Origin: Multifurca ochricompacta
Lineage: Eukaryota > Basidiomycota > Agaricomycetes > Russulales > Russulaceae
DNA: 64,000 nucleotides
Assembly (NCBI GenBank): GCA_022496185.1
Contig: WTXG01000040.1
Coordinates: 124,001-188,000, forward strand
Reading direction: 5' to 3'
The notes under the pieces were generated by a model. It had not been told where the DNA came from, did no database searches, and saw only the letters and a list, made by a program, of their open reading frames with translations. Made by a program: the position numbers and the translations under genes. Positions 47,115 through 58,772 of the stretch are shown piece by piece (the stretch's first letter is position 1; each line of letters opens with the position of its first letter).

Positions 47115-49629
47115 TTATCTTCGTGGAATCGGGTACGCGCGGTGCTTGAAGTTCAAATCCACATTCACCTCGACCGACACGACAGGTGGCTCCCACGTCG
47201 AAAGCCAATCGCCGATGTACTTCAACGCTTGAGTCTGCACGTTCAACACCGTCGGGTCCGCCAGTCCATTCTTGGTGATAAGATCCGAACAGTGGAACGC
47301 GTCACTCTCGACGATCGGCTGCTCTGGTGTACTCTGGACGTCGATCCCATCTGCAGACACGATCGCGAATCGCCATGGGTCACCTAATAAGTAGTGGTAG
47401 TGGTGATGGTGGTGTCATGTCACACACATACACACACGACAGTCAGCCAGAGTGAGTGGGGAAGAAGGTGAGGGAGGGGGATTTGGTTGGGAGAGAGGGG
47501 GGGGTGGGGTGGGTGAAGAGACGCACGAAGACCGGTTGCAGTGAAAAGCCTGTCTGCTTTGAGGTAGAATCCACCGTATGCATTGTTTGTCTTTTCAACG
47601 TCCGGTACAGGAGGGGAACTGAACGCTGCTGGGAACATCTGTTGACATTGTCTCTGCACCACCACAAAAGAGTACAGGGAGAGAGTAAAGTACCCCAGTC
47701 AGCCAAAAGATGTCTTTTTTTCTTGTTTGGGACAAAGAAGAGAGACAAACTTCATCGTATATGGGCTGGATCAGACGTGAAACAAGGGTAGGGTAGCCAG
47801 ACGGTGCAGATTCCTGTAAGAAACCCATTTGGTTGCACCTGCAAGGAAGGCGTGGGGGAGGCGTTGATTAGCAGAAAAACATCAAAAGAAAAACCCTGCA
47901 AGACGCTTACACGATCCATAGCCACGAGCGATTGGCATTGTCGATGCTGGTGTCGGTCCAGAAGGATTGGCTCGTATTGTACGTGCCCAAACAATCACTG
48001 TTGAATCACCAATCCTATCCGTCAGCCAGCCCCGTTCCTGATAGGCGAGTATTCTGCACTCACTCGATGTTTTGTCCACTGCAAACTAAGTTTTTTTATG
48101 TTTCGAGCGAGCAGAAAAGCAGATAAGAAGTAAGCGAACGATCTTAGGATTCTGACCGAACCAGAAGGGGAAAAAAAACCCCGTCACTCACGGCCTGGCA
48201 ATGTGGAACTGGAGTAATTCGCCCACGCGGACAACGCATGCTCGACACCCCAGCCGGACGCAGGTGCAGATTTACCGGCGCTATTCACTTCGGGGCATCG
48301 CAAAAGTCGAAGAACACACTACCGCCTGAGGTAGGACTCAGTTCCTGCCAGTTCCAAAGCGGGTTGCGCACTGTATCCCATATTTAAATTTTATTTTGTT
48401 ATAAAATGGGAAATTATCGATCAACACCCCATGCAAGCCAATAGACAAAAAAAAAGAAGAGGCGTACGTGTGCCAACTACATCGTCCGGTGGACGACTCC
48501 GCCCATGCCAAACGAGGTCTTGAGCTCATCGAACGCTGTCGTGTTCCCACTCGCGATGACCTGATCCCAATGTGCGATGACGGCCTGAATGTCATTAGAG
48601 CAGTTCTTGGGCATGGTCAGTCGCTCCGGCTCGAAGTATTGCCAAAAGTCACTAATAATTGTGCAAACACGTCCGCGTCCACGTCAAAAAAAAAAAAAAC
48701 GCGACAGGTTTCAACAAGCTTTCTGCGAAGCTCACACTATGCTCTCCACGACCGCAGACGAGGCGTAGCCGGCCCAAAACACGTCGGGCTTACTATTCCC
48801 ATCGTGAATAATTGAAAAAGTCAGACATTTCACGGATGACGACAAATTTTGCAAAGTGGTGTATGACCTACTTGTTTAGTGTGAACGCCGTCAGAGCACC
48901 TGCAAAGAAGACGGGAAAGCCGAAACATCGAGAATCAATGAATGTGCACTTGCGCAAAGGAAAGGGAACATACCGGAATAACTGCCGCCAATGAGTACCC
49001 AGGAGCATCCGCGGGTGAAATCTTGTCGCCACCGGGAACGGCAAAACAACATTGTTCGCGAGGTATTCTAGGTCGTCGATAGCTTGCTGGATGGTGTGGT
49101 ACTTGAAGCTCGCGACGCTCAAATCCGGGTACGGGTTTGAATGACCAAAGAAGCGATGCTCGAGCACAATGGCGGCACCTTTCTCCTGCTGTGCGATTTG
49201 GCCATTGACGGTTCGGTTCGTCAAATATCCCGTGAACCCTGCGCAATCAAGTTTGTCGTCAGCTGAAATTAGCATGAGGAAAGAAAGGCCAGCCAACGTA
49301 CCATCCGCATTCGACTCTCCCGGTGTCATGAGAATGATAGGACCGCCTGTCATTGGCATATGAGATATTGGGCACTTCATTTTCGGTGCCCCCCAACGCA
49401 CCAGGTTTGTAAACCGAAACTCCCATATTGCCCAGTAGGGCTGATCGAAAGTGCCCGAGCTCGTGTTATTGTGATCGATGAGTTGCTTGAAGGTATACGA
49501 ACCCACGCGACGCCGCGGAAGACGGCACGTCACGTTTCTAGAGCCGCCGGTTACAAGCACCGCGTCCGCGTCCGACGCATTCACGGGGGTGCACTCCGTC
49601 GCAGAGAAACCATCTACGCCCATGCACAT
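47115..49629 (-). pseudogene. S28-family serine carboxypeptidase-like gene, copy 4, frameshifted
   Basis: All 12 exons can be placed: 49402-49629, 49302-49346, 48974-49238, 48872-48899, 48736-48792, 48468-48651, 48192-48370, 48064-48085, 47911-47997, 47751-47838, 47533-47653 and 47115-47383. Exons 1, 3, 6 and 7 are short by 1, 2, 1 and 1 bases. Losses lie near 49414, 49034, 49003, 48487 and 48292. The two in exon 3 throw the catalytic GGSYSG region out of frame. Splice sites and the Asp and His exons are preserved. All lesions are 1 bp deletions, as in receptors 3 and 4. Confidence 0.82.
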
Positions 49630-50572
49630 TCCCTCCCTATCCCTCACTGCCACGCCGCGGCAACTAGAACCTCTGACGCCGAACGTCATGGAGGATCCGC
49701 TCCGCGCGTTGGTCCGCATATGCGCCTTCCTCGCTTCTAATACCGCGCGTGCGTTGGGTCGAGACGAGCTTGGGGTGACTCCACCTTTGGCGGGTGTGGA
49801 ACCGTATTTGGATGCTGTTAGTGTAGATCTCGTGCACATTGACAAAATGGTTGCGAAGAAACGGGTAGAGGAGGATGAGGAAGAAGAGGAAGAGGAAGAG
49901 GAAGAGGAAGAGGAAGAGGAAGAGGAAGAGGAAGAGGAAGAGGAAGAAGAAGAGGAAGAAGAGGAGGAGGAGGAGGGGAATGAGGCCGCTGTAGCGGACA
50001 GCAGCCGGGCTTGGAAGGATACGGTTGGTGATCTGGATGGAGTTGCAGGTGGTGCAGACGCAGATAAGCGTGAAGGGCTGGTTCCCGTTCACCTTCATCC
50101 AATGCACGCGCGCGGTCCTCCCCCACCTCCCCCGTCCCGATCCCCAATTCCACTCTAACTCCATCTCCACCTCCACCCACCTCCACCTCCCGCACCCACC
50201 AGCAACGTCACTGCCGTCAAGAACTCATCCCCCCTACTCTCCAAGGACCCCAGTATCACCGGCAATTCTAACGCCAGCACCGGCATCAGCACCAGTATTA
50301 ACACAATCACTGGCAACCCGCGCAGGCGCAAGGACGCCGTTCTACGAGCTACCCATCCTGGCGCAGACTCAGGAAACGCAGACGCGGATCCAGACGCAGA
50401 CGATGCCGCGATCCGTGCGGCTGCTTTGCTCAGTCTATTCGCTGACTTGGGCGCCGAGCTCGAGGGTACAGTGCGCGATCGTAGTGCAGCGCTATGGGCG
50501 GCACTCTCGCGCCGACGAGCGCCGCTTGACGTGCCCGTGCCCGTGCCGCCGTTGCCGCGTACGCGTGCCTAG
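49622..50572 (+). pseudogene. Acidic/Pro-rich protein gene, copy 4, interrupted
   Basis: The lesion is the same as in copy 2: an expanded acidic tract of about 40 residues, a collapsed hexanucleotide repeat and TAA at 50156-50158, giving 178 aa. The original frame continues afterwards to the usual TAG at 50572. A lesion shared with copy 2 dates it to before the duplication of the two-module unit. Confidence 0.6.
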
Positions 50573-51017
50573 GCAGCGTTGATTGCTGCGTGTGTGGGGC
50601 GTGCATGTTGTGGAGGCCTCGCGCGAGGTGGCGCATCAGCTACGTGACGTCTTCGGTTTTGCGATGTATGGGAGATTTTTTGGACCCGTTTCTGCGGAGC
50701 AGAGGAAGTGGTAGCGAGCCCTGCGAACAAGCGAAGTGGGAGGAGGAAGTGCATGGAGGAAGTGCATCGCACAGGGTGTGTGTGTGTGGTTTGTTCCGGT
50801 TTTTCGGTTTGGTTTATGGCCTAGGAGGTTTGATTGGCGCTCAGCGAAGGGAAAGAGGGGGGGAGGTAACTTATTACACTTCAATTCATTTCATTTTACT
50901 TTATGATATGATGCAATACACGTACAGTACATGTTCCCATAGTATACTCGCCTTTGGTACTCATGTAAGATCGTCGTTTGAATGAGCGGCCGGAACCGAG
51001 TGTGGCAAGTCACCTGA
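50573..51017. other. Intergenic, no gene recognised
   Basis: This is the counterpart of 23942-24383. A short local duplication (AGGAAGTGCAT, twice) lies near 50743-50767. No gene was seen. Confidence 0.4.
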
Positions 51018-51810
51018 CTCTCCCCCACCGCTGACATCCCTAAAGTGGTAATATTATTACTCGACTGTGATTTGTAATAATATTTATTTTAAAAATGAAG
51101 TTATCAACAAAATATCATTACAAATCAGTTGGAATAAGATCAGATAAGGATTAGATAGGAGCTTCGGTGTTCTTGCATGTTCTCACTACTCTATGTCTAG
51201 CTATTGACTTTCATTGTGTATCATGTTTTCTCATCAGAATGTGTGGTATGGAGTGTTATTGTCCATTGCATGGACAGGAGAAGGGAGGATGTTAAGCATT
51301 TTCACTATTAGATTCTTTTTTTTGAAATCAATTTTATTCGCACTTCAGGGCTTTGCCCAAATCACGCAGCTACTACCAGTACATAGTAACTGCTGTTGTG
51401 AACATGAGAGAAGGGTGGGAACCACCATGTGCAAAACCTCTTGGTAGAGGGAAACGAGAGAGATGGTGTGTAATAAGGAGTGGAGAAGGGAAGAGAGCCT
51501 GTTGTTGGAGAAGAAAGGTGAATTTACCCATACTACCCAATGTCACCAACTCAGACTTAATCCAGATCGCAAGGTCGTCTCACCAGAGGAGGCCTTATGA
51601 AGGCCTGCGTGTCCTGGATGAAGGTGAGGGGGGTGAGATCGTCGCGTGAGCAGAACCGGCAGGTTGAAAACGTTGTTACATGTCACATGACTTTAATTTG
51701 TAATGCTTTTTGTTGATCAACAATACCTTTCCTTATTAAAATAAATATTATTACAAATCACAGTTGCATAATAAGATTACCACTTTAGGGATGTCAGCGG
51801 TGGGGGAGAG
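51018..51810. mobile_element. MITE of the CTCTCCCCCACC family (before receptor 5)
   Basis: This is the orthologous insertion to 24384-25180. The left flanking dinucleotide is TG here instead of TA, a point change. It carries the same internal minus-strand LINE end. Confidence 0.75.
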
Positions 51811-51938
51811 TAGTTTTCTATATGCAGCACTAACTACAATAGATTTATCTCTCTGTTGATCCTCATGCCTTGATCATCTAGCATTAGGGCTGAGGAAATA
51901 TCAATCATGGCCCGTTCTGGTGCCTTATCTGCAATGTT

Positions 51939-52577
51939 GTACGGAGCCTATCCGCAGTGAGTGCGAGGCAAAGCATTCCCGAGAGGAGAGAGGTAGGAAG
52001 GTGAAGAGAGCGACAAAAGAACCCAGAGATAACTAAGACAATTATCGTGCTTGTACTTGCAAATACACTGCTCACTGGTTCCGTTTGACCTTGCACATCA
52101 CGTTGTCGAGAAGTTCTTTAGGACACAAAAAGAAGATAAAGAGGGAGAGAAATCCCATTTGACTTCTGCTTCTCGTGGCTCATTGGCTTGCCTACTACAA
52201 GTATTGTAGATACCTTTATATACCTGTTGAGAGTCCAGTTATGAAGCAGAAGAGCAGTATAGTAAAAGAAGGCCATAGGCAGTGAGTTTGGTATGAAGGA
52301 TAGACACAAGCAAGGTAAGAACCAGGTACTGAAGATGGCAACATGCAGGCGACGGTTAGGTGATGAAACAGATCATAAAGAGTGGACGGAGAGGTGATCA
52401 AAAAACGAGAAATTGATGGTAGGGAATGGACGGGCAAGCGGCCCGGAATGCAAATGTACTAATACTGATAAAAGATATACGAAGCTAGATTATAAGTGCT
52501 CTAATTCAGGGATTGTAATGAAAGAGAGGATAGCCGAAAGCTGGGGGTTTCATGCTCAACGCCCGAGACATCCTTAC
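51939..52577. mobile_element. 639 bp MITE inserted upstream of receptor 5
   Basis: Same insertion point and length as 25309-25947, with AATGTT before and AACATT after. It ends about 173 bp before the receptor start codon. Confidence 0.8.
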
Positions 52578-52750
52578 AACATTCAGTTCACTGGTCCTCC
52601 AAGATCCAGTATCTATGTTACCTCTTGTCACCTCTACATCTCAGCGTCTATCTTCATCTTTAGGCGGCTATCTATACATAAACCATCGATAACCATCCGC
52701 CGCCTTTCCCAGCAATCCTCTTACTCTTCACCATAACCCAGTCTAGCTTC

Positions 52751-55700
52751 ATGTCTTCAGCTTCAATTCCTCGTACAAACATTCGCACAACTGCCTCCTC
52801 TTCTCATTTCAAGCTCATCTTAGATGCCGCTCTGGATCAGTATCTTACAAACACAGGCATAAATCTGTCCGAACACCAGCTTCTCAATAAGCTGAAAGGA
52901 TGTGGCACCGCAGACGCCGTGATCGACGTACTTCAAGGAGGAACGTCTCTGTTTAACATGTTCCGGAACGGCAACCACAAGACGAAGCTTCTAAGGGGAC
53001 TTAAACCAACCGTGAATATACTCCTCGCCCTCTCGAACTGCGCACCACTCGTAAATGGTATTGGTTCGGTGAGTCCTAATTGGTGTGGCCCATTCGCTAT
53101 GACTGGCTTATAACATGTTTTTTTTCAGGTGTTTCCACCCGCACAGGCCATATTTTCTGCGATTGATGTCCTTCTTTCTGTCCGTATCCCCCTCCTTCGC
53201 TTCCAATCCATTATCTCACCTTCATTCCAAGGCGTCAAAGAAGATCAGTGATAATTACGATTCTCTACTCAACCTCTTTGAATCCATGCAACGCTTTCTC
53301 ATCCGCCTCAAGATTTACACTTCCCATGAGACCTCCTTTACCGAGTCCATGGTCGAGATCCTCGTCAAGACGATGGCGGAACTGCTCACCATCCTCGCTC
53401 TGGCGACGAAACAGATTCAACAAGGACGACTCAGTGAGTGAACTACCATGTTCATGTTCCCGCGATTAAATATTTGGCAGGGGCGTACGGACGGATGCTG
53501 ATAGGGGATAATGAGGTCCAGGACGCCCTTCAGAGGTTGGACAAATTGACCCAGGAAGAGTCTCTCACTGTAGCGGCGCACACGTTTGGTAATGTGAACA
53601 AGATGATGTGTTCGTCATCCCTTTCGTAGTAACATTATAGACAAGGCAACTAAGGCATTCTTTTTCCAGATGACCAGATGAACAAGGACATTCGGACATG
53701 GCTGTCACCTCCTGACCCATCTACAAATCACAACATTGCGCGGAAACTTTACCATGAGGGAACTGCCAAGTGGTTCGTTGAAGGCGAAACATTCAAGGAA
53801 TGGAAATCGGAGGGATCGCTTCTATGGTTAAATGGGAATGGTAGGGTGACTGCGTTATCTGGGTGCTTCTTATTGCTGACGATCTTTTCTTGAAAGCGGG
53901 ATCTGGCAAGAGCATCCTTTGGTACGTTTGCCTAGCCTTATAGGATGTCATCAGCACTCACCTGAATGGTCAGTTCCACCATCGTTGAGGATGTCCGGCG
54001 TCTATGTTATACTGGATCTGCCTGCTTTGGGTACTTTTATTGCGACTTTCGAGACAAGTCAAAGCAAAATATCCGTGGTCTACTGTCCTCTCTCTTGATA
54101 CAGTTATATCCCCAGTCAGATGCCTACCGTACCATCGTCTCTGAATTGTACTCGAAACATGAATCTGGCCAGAAGCAGCCCAACGAGAAGGATCTTGCAG
54201 AAACTTTGAAGGCCATGCTTGCAATCCCTGTTCAGGACGCAATGTACATCATCATTGATGCCCTGGACGAATGTCCTCTCTCTGGAATGCCGTCTAAACG
54301 CGAAGAAGTATTGAAACTTATTAAAGACCTTGTCGACCTCCGCCTCGCAAATTTAAGGATCTGCGTTACTAGCCGTCCCGAACCAGATATTCAGAAAGCT
54401 TTTACAGAGCTGGCGCGACATTGTGTATCGCTTCATGCAGAAAGCGGGCAAACGCGGGACATCTCCGAATATATCTACTCAACCGTCAACACGGACCCCA
54501 TGATGAGTGTGTGGGAGGCGGAGAGAAAGGAACTCGTGATCAATACGCTCTCGGAAAAGGCAAATGGAATGTAAGCTTCAAATCAAAATGAATATTTATT
54601 TCGCGATCGTTATTCATGTCATGGTGTAGGTTCAGATGGGTTTTCTGCCAACTGGAGACACTGCGTCGTTGTCAACCAAGGAACTTCTTTTCGGCGCTCG
54701 AATCACTCCCAAAAACACTGGATGAAACATATGAGGCCACACTACAAAGGATCGACGATAATGACTGGAAATTTGCTCATCGTCTATTCCAATGCCTTGC
54801 ATTCGCTGTTCGTCCACTCCAACTCGAGGAGGTTGCGACGATGCTTGAATTCGATTTCGACGCTGGTAATATGCCAAAGCATGACGTAACTTGGCGAAAC
54901 ACGGACTCTAACGGAGCTGTACTGTCCACATGCTCCAGCTTGGTTGTCATTATCAATCACGTTGATGATGAAGAAGAAGAGACTCGTGTTGTACAGTTCG
55001 CGCACTTCTCTGTGCGGGAATTCCTGACGTCAGACCGGCTGGCGGGATCGACGGAAAGGCGCTACCATGTTCTCCCCAAAGAATCGCATAGAGTGCTTGC
55101 GCAGACATGCCTGAGCACGCTGCTCGGATTCGACAAGACCACGGACACTAATACTATCGAGAACTTCCCGTTGTCTCGATATGCGGCAAGATACTGGATC
55201 GATCACGCACGATTTGAGGATGTCTCCTTGAATTTACGAGATGGAATGGAAAGGTTGTTTGACCCAGACAAGACCCATTTCCTAGCTTGGATTGGGATAT
55301 ATGACCCGGAAAAGCACTGGACGGAGGAGGGAACAAAAGACACTTCGGTACACCCAATATACTACGCGGCCTTCTGCGGCTTCCCGCAGCTGGTGGAATA
55401 TCTGGGGATTAAGCAACCTGGAAGTGTAAATTCTCGAGGTGGCAGATATGATACACCGTTGAAAGCGGCATGCAGAATTGGCCAAATGGGGATGGTGAAA
55501 TGGCTGCTAGACCATGGCGCTGACGTCAATGCGGAGGGCGGCGATTATGGATATGCTCTGCAGGCAGCGGCATCTTATGGACATTTGGGGATGGTGAAAT
55601 GGCTGCTAGACCATGGCGCTGACGTCAATGCGGAGGGCGGCTATTATGGATATGCTCTGCAGGCAGCGGCATCCGATGGACATTTGGAGATCGTGAAATG

Positions 55701-56922
55701 GCTGTTAGACAATGGCGCTGATGTCAATGCGAAGGGCGGCTATTATGGATATGCTCTACACGCAGCGGCATCCAATGGACATTTGGAGATCATGAAATCA
55801 CTGCTAGACCATGGCGCTGATGTCAATGCGAAGGGCGGCGATTTTGGATATGCTCTGCATGCAGCGGCATCCAATGGACATTTGGAGATCGTGAAATGGC
55901 TGCTAGACCATGGCGCTGACGTCAATGCGGAGGGCGGCCAGTTTGGATATGCTCTGCAGGCAGCGGCAGAAAATGGACATTTGGAGATCGTGAAATGGCT
56001 GCTAGACCATGGCGCTGACGTCAATGCAGAGGGCGGCTATTATGGATATGCTCTGCAGGCAGCGGCAGAAAATGGACATTTGGAGATCGTGAAATGGCTG
56101 CTAGACCATGGCGCTGACGTCAATGCGAAGGGTGGCCAGTATGGATATGCTCTGCAGGCAGCGGCATCTTATGGACATTTGGAGATCGTGAAATGGCTGC
56201 TAGACCATGGCGCTGACGTCAATGCGGAGGGCGGCCAGTTTGGATATGCTCTGCACGCAGCGGCATCTTATGGACATTTGGAGATGGCGAAATGGCTGCT
56301 AGACCATGGCGCTGACGTCAATGCGGAGGGCGGCCATTATGGATATGCTCTGCACGCAGCGGCATCTTATGGACATTTGGAGATCGTGAAATGGCTGCTA
56401 GACCATGGCGCTGACGTCAATGCAGAGGGCGGCTATAATGGATATGCTCTGCAGGCAGCGGCATCTTATGGATATTTGGAGATCGTGAAATGGCTGCTAG
56501 ACCATGGCGCTGACGTCAATGCAGAGGGCGGCTATTATGGATATGCTCTGCAGGCAGCGGCATCCAATGGACATTTGGAGATCGTGAAATGGCTGCTAGA
56601 CCATAGCGCTGACTTCAATGCGAAGGGCGGCCATTTTGGATATGCTCTGCAGGCAGCGGCAAGATGTGGACATTTGGAGATGGTGAAATGGCTGCTAGAC
56701 CATGGTGCTGATGTCAATGCAGAGGGCGGCTATTATGGATATACTCTGCAGGGAGCGGCATCTTATGGACATTTGGGGATGGTGAAATGGCTGCTAGACT
56801 ATGGCGCTGATGTCAATGCGGAGGGTGGCCATTATGGATATGCTCTGCATGCAGCGGCAGACAATGGACATGTGGCGATCAAGAAATTGTTGATCGAGTA
56901 CGGTGCGAGGATCAACATGTAG
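52751..56922 (+). CDS. Goodbye-NACHT-ankyrin STAND receptor, copy 5, intact, longest array
   Basis: Exons are 52751-53068, 53129-53179, 53232-53433, 53481-53588, 53670-53840, 53897-53921, 53974-54570 and 54630-56922, giving 1254 aa. The 52 nt intron 53180-53231 must be spliced. The P-loop is split over the 25 nt exon 6 as in the other copies. Between Walker A and Walker B it carries KHESGQKQPNEKDLAE, shared only with copy 3, while the preceding DVRRLCYTGSACFGY matches copies 1, 2 and 4. The pre-ankyrin linker is DPEKHWTEEGTKD, one residue longer than in copies 1 and 2. There are fifteen ankyrin units, with unusual variants HSADFNAK and GYTLQGAA. This is the most complete receptor in the window. 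Confidence 0.92.
55441..56919 (+). repeat. Ankyrin-coding tandem array, 15 units (receptor 5)
   Basis: Thirteen full 99 bp units lie between a diverged first unit and the C-terminal cap. Adjacent duplicated variants (two consecutive ENG units, several SYG units) indicate recent unit-level duplication. Confidence 0.95.
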
Positions 56923-58367
56923 AGCTACAAGCAGCATCTTTTTAAGGTCATTCTAAAATTCAAGGGAACTACTTTGTATGTATGTATCGTCGCAGGATCA
57001 TTGTTGTAAGGATAACTCGGGCACTGGCCGTCCCTTCATTTCCGGACCAGAGCATATGCTCTTATTTCCAGGCAGCTTTGTTTAATAAAAATAACTGATA
57101 CCTTTGTTCTGGCCGGAGAATCTGAGAGACTCTGATAGCGTAGGCTCGCATCTTCGGATTATGCGTGCTCCGCCGGGCCGTTTCCCGTTCTTTCCGGTTC
57201 CTATTGTTTGTTCTAGTTTGGATGTCCTTTACTACCTGACACCTTTGAGTCACATGTCAAATTTAAAGTGCGATCTGCAAGTGATCATTCCCGAGTTTCC
57301 CCCTTTCGCTGGTGTCCGTTCGCTCGCGTATCTGTCTATGGGTGTGCTGATCCGTGATTGCCGTCTCGTCGTATTCATTCATCTTCATCATGGGTCAAAG
57401 GCAAAGAGGTGGGGAGTGCAGTGGGTTGGCTAGAGTGGGGGGTCATCTCTCGCACAACCACACGTATCACCGGTTTTTATCCGTGTGTGCACCACGGATA
57501 GTTTTGCCGCGCTACCTAACTGAGTTATCTTGCTTACTAGAAGGTGTTTCAATACAATACAATACAATACAATCAATACAACACAACACAACACTACCTC
57601 CCTTCATTTCTGAATTGTCAAATGCCACTAGAGGATGATTCTCATCATTCATTAGTTTCCAAACCCGAGAATTAAACGCGCTGGGCTTGGTTCCATGAAG
57701 TATGACCTTTTGTGACATTTATGTTCAATATTCCATTACTTATTACTTACCAGTACATGAGAGAGAAGAGCAGTAGATGGGTGCGTCTCTCAAGAAGAAA
57801 AGAGAACCGGTACCGGTACCCAAGTGGAGAGATCTTGATCGAAGACCGACCCCGTCATGTCCATACCGATTTGAACACAAACATTATATAATAATAATGT
57901 TTTTTTGAATATCCTTTTCGGATACGGCTACAGCATAACCATTAAGGGCTTGAATACTCCGGAGTAGATAGGCGATATCCTAACCGAATATGTCCAACAA
58001 ACTTCCCGACTAAGCGACGAGTGTACAAGTGATCAAATCTGCCCCTATTGTGTGCGCGCGGTCCCATCCTCCCCTCGACAGATCTCTTCTTTGTCTATGG
58101 CAACATGTCTAAAGAATCCAGGTGATTCTTCGTGCTTTCATCCAATTCCTATATCGTGTCGCAATGGTCAACTCGGATCAATCGCTAGCTGTACAGTTCA
58201 CTTCAGTTTTGAGCAACATAACTGAATTCTAGGTAGTTCTGCTTATCTCAGGCTGTGTTCACTACTTACCAAGGCCCTGAAGCGCATAGATTTAGAAAAA
58301 AACCCAACTAAACTGAATATTCGCTATTAAACTAGGTAGCGCTTATCTAATTCACTGCTGCACTTTC
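56923..58367. other. Convergent intergenic region, module 5, left part
   Basis: No gene was seen. It contains receptor AATAAA near 57084, an AATAC/AACAC microsatellite near 57548-57592 and the short A-tailed remnant near 58269-58307. It ends with ACTTTC, the target duplication of the next element. Confidence 0.45.
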
Positions 58368-58772
58368 TAGTGTCGATGTAACTTGGACGCGGAGTTAGCG
58401 TATGAAGGAAGGATACTGATAAGTTGGAATGACTTGGAATACGAGCAGGAGAGGGAGCGTCTTTTCGAATAACTTCGATAATCATTCAAGGCGATTTGAG
58501 CCGCCTTTAAAAGTATTTACAGGTACTTTACTAATGGGGCATTCTAACAAGAGATACATCGTGAGGAATTTTAGTAAGGCTATTGAACGACAATAAAGGC
58601 AAAGCATACGACTGTAGCCTCGGTGCATGTGAGCTCGCACACAATGCACGTCTCACCTGTGCACTCGGGCCCGCGCGGCTGGCGCTTGTCTCAAGTCTTG
58701 TATTTACATTCAGTCCATTGTCAGCGCAGCCTCAAGGTCATATCGGAGAATCAAACCAGAACAAATCTCACA
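58368..58772. mobile_element. 405 bp LTR-like insertion unique to module 5
   Basis: The direct repeat ACTTTC flanks it at 58362-58367 and 58773-58778, and the other four modules have the single uninterrupted copy. The inside reads TAGTGTCGATGT... to ...ATCTCACA. A TTTAAAAG box is near 58506 and AATAAA near 58591, in the order of an LTR (U3-R-U5). The 6 bp duplication and the extra TAG before TGT make the class uncertain. Confidence 0.6.
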
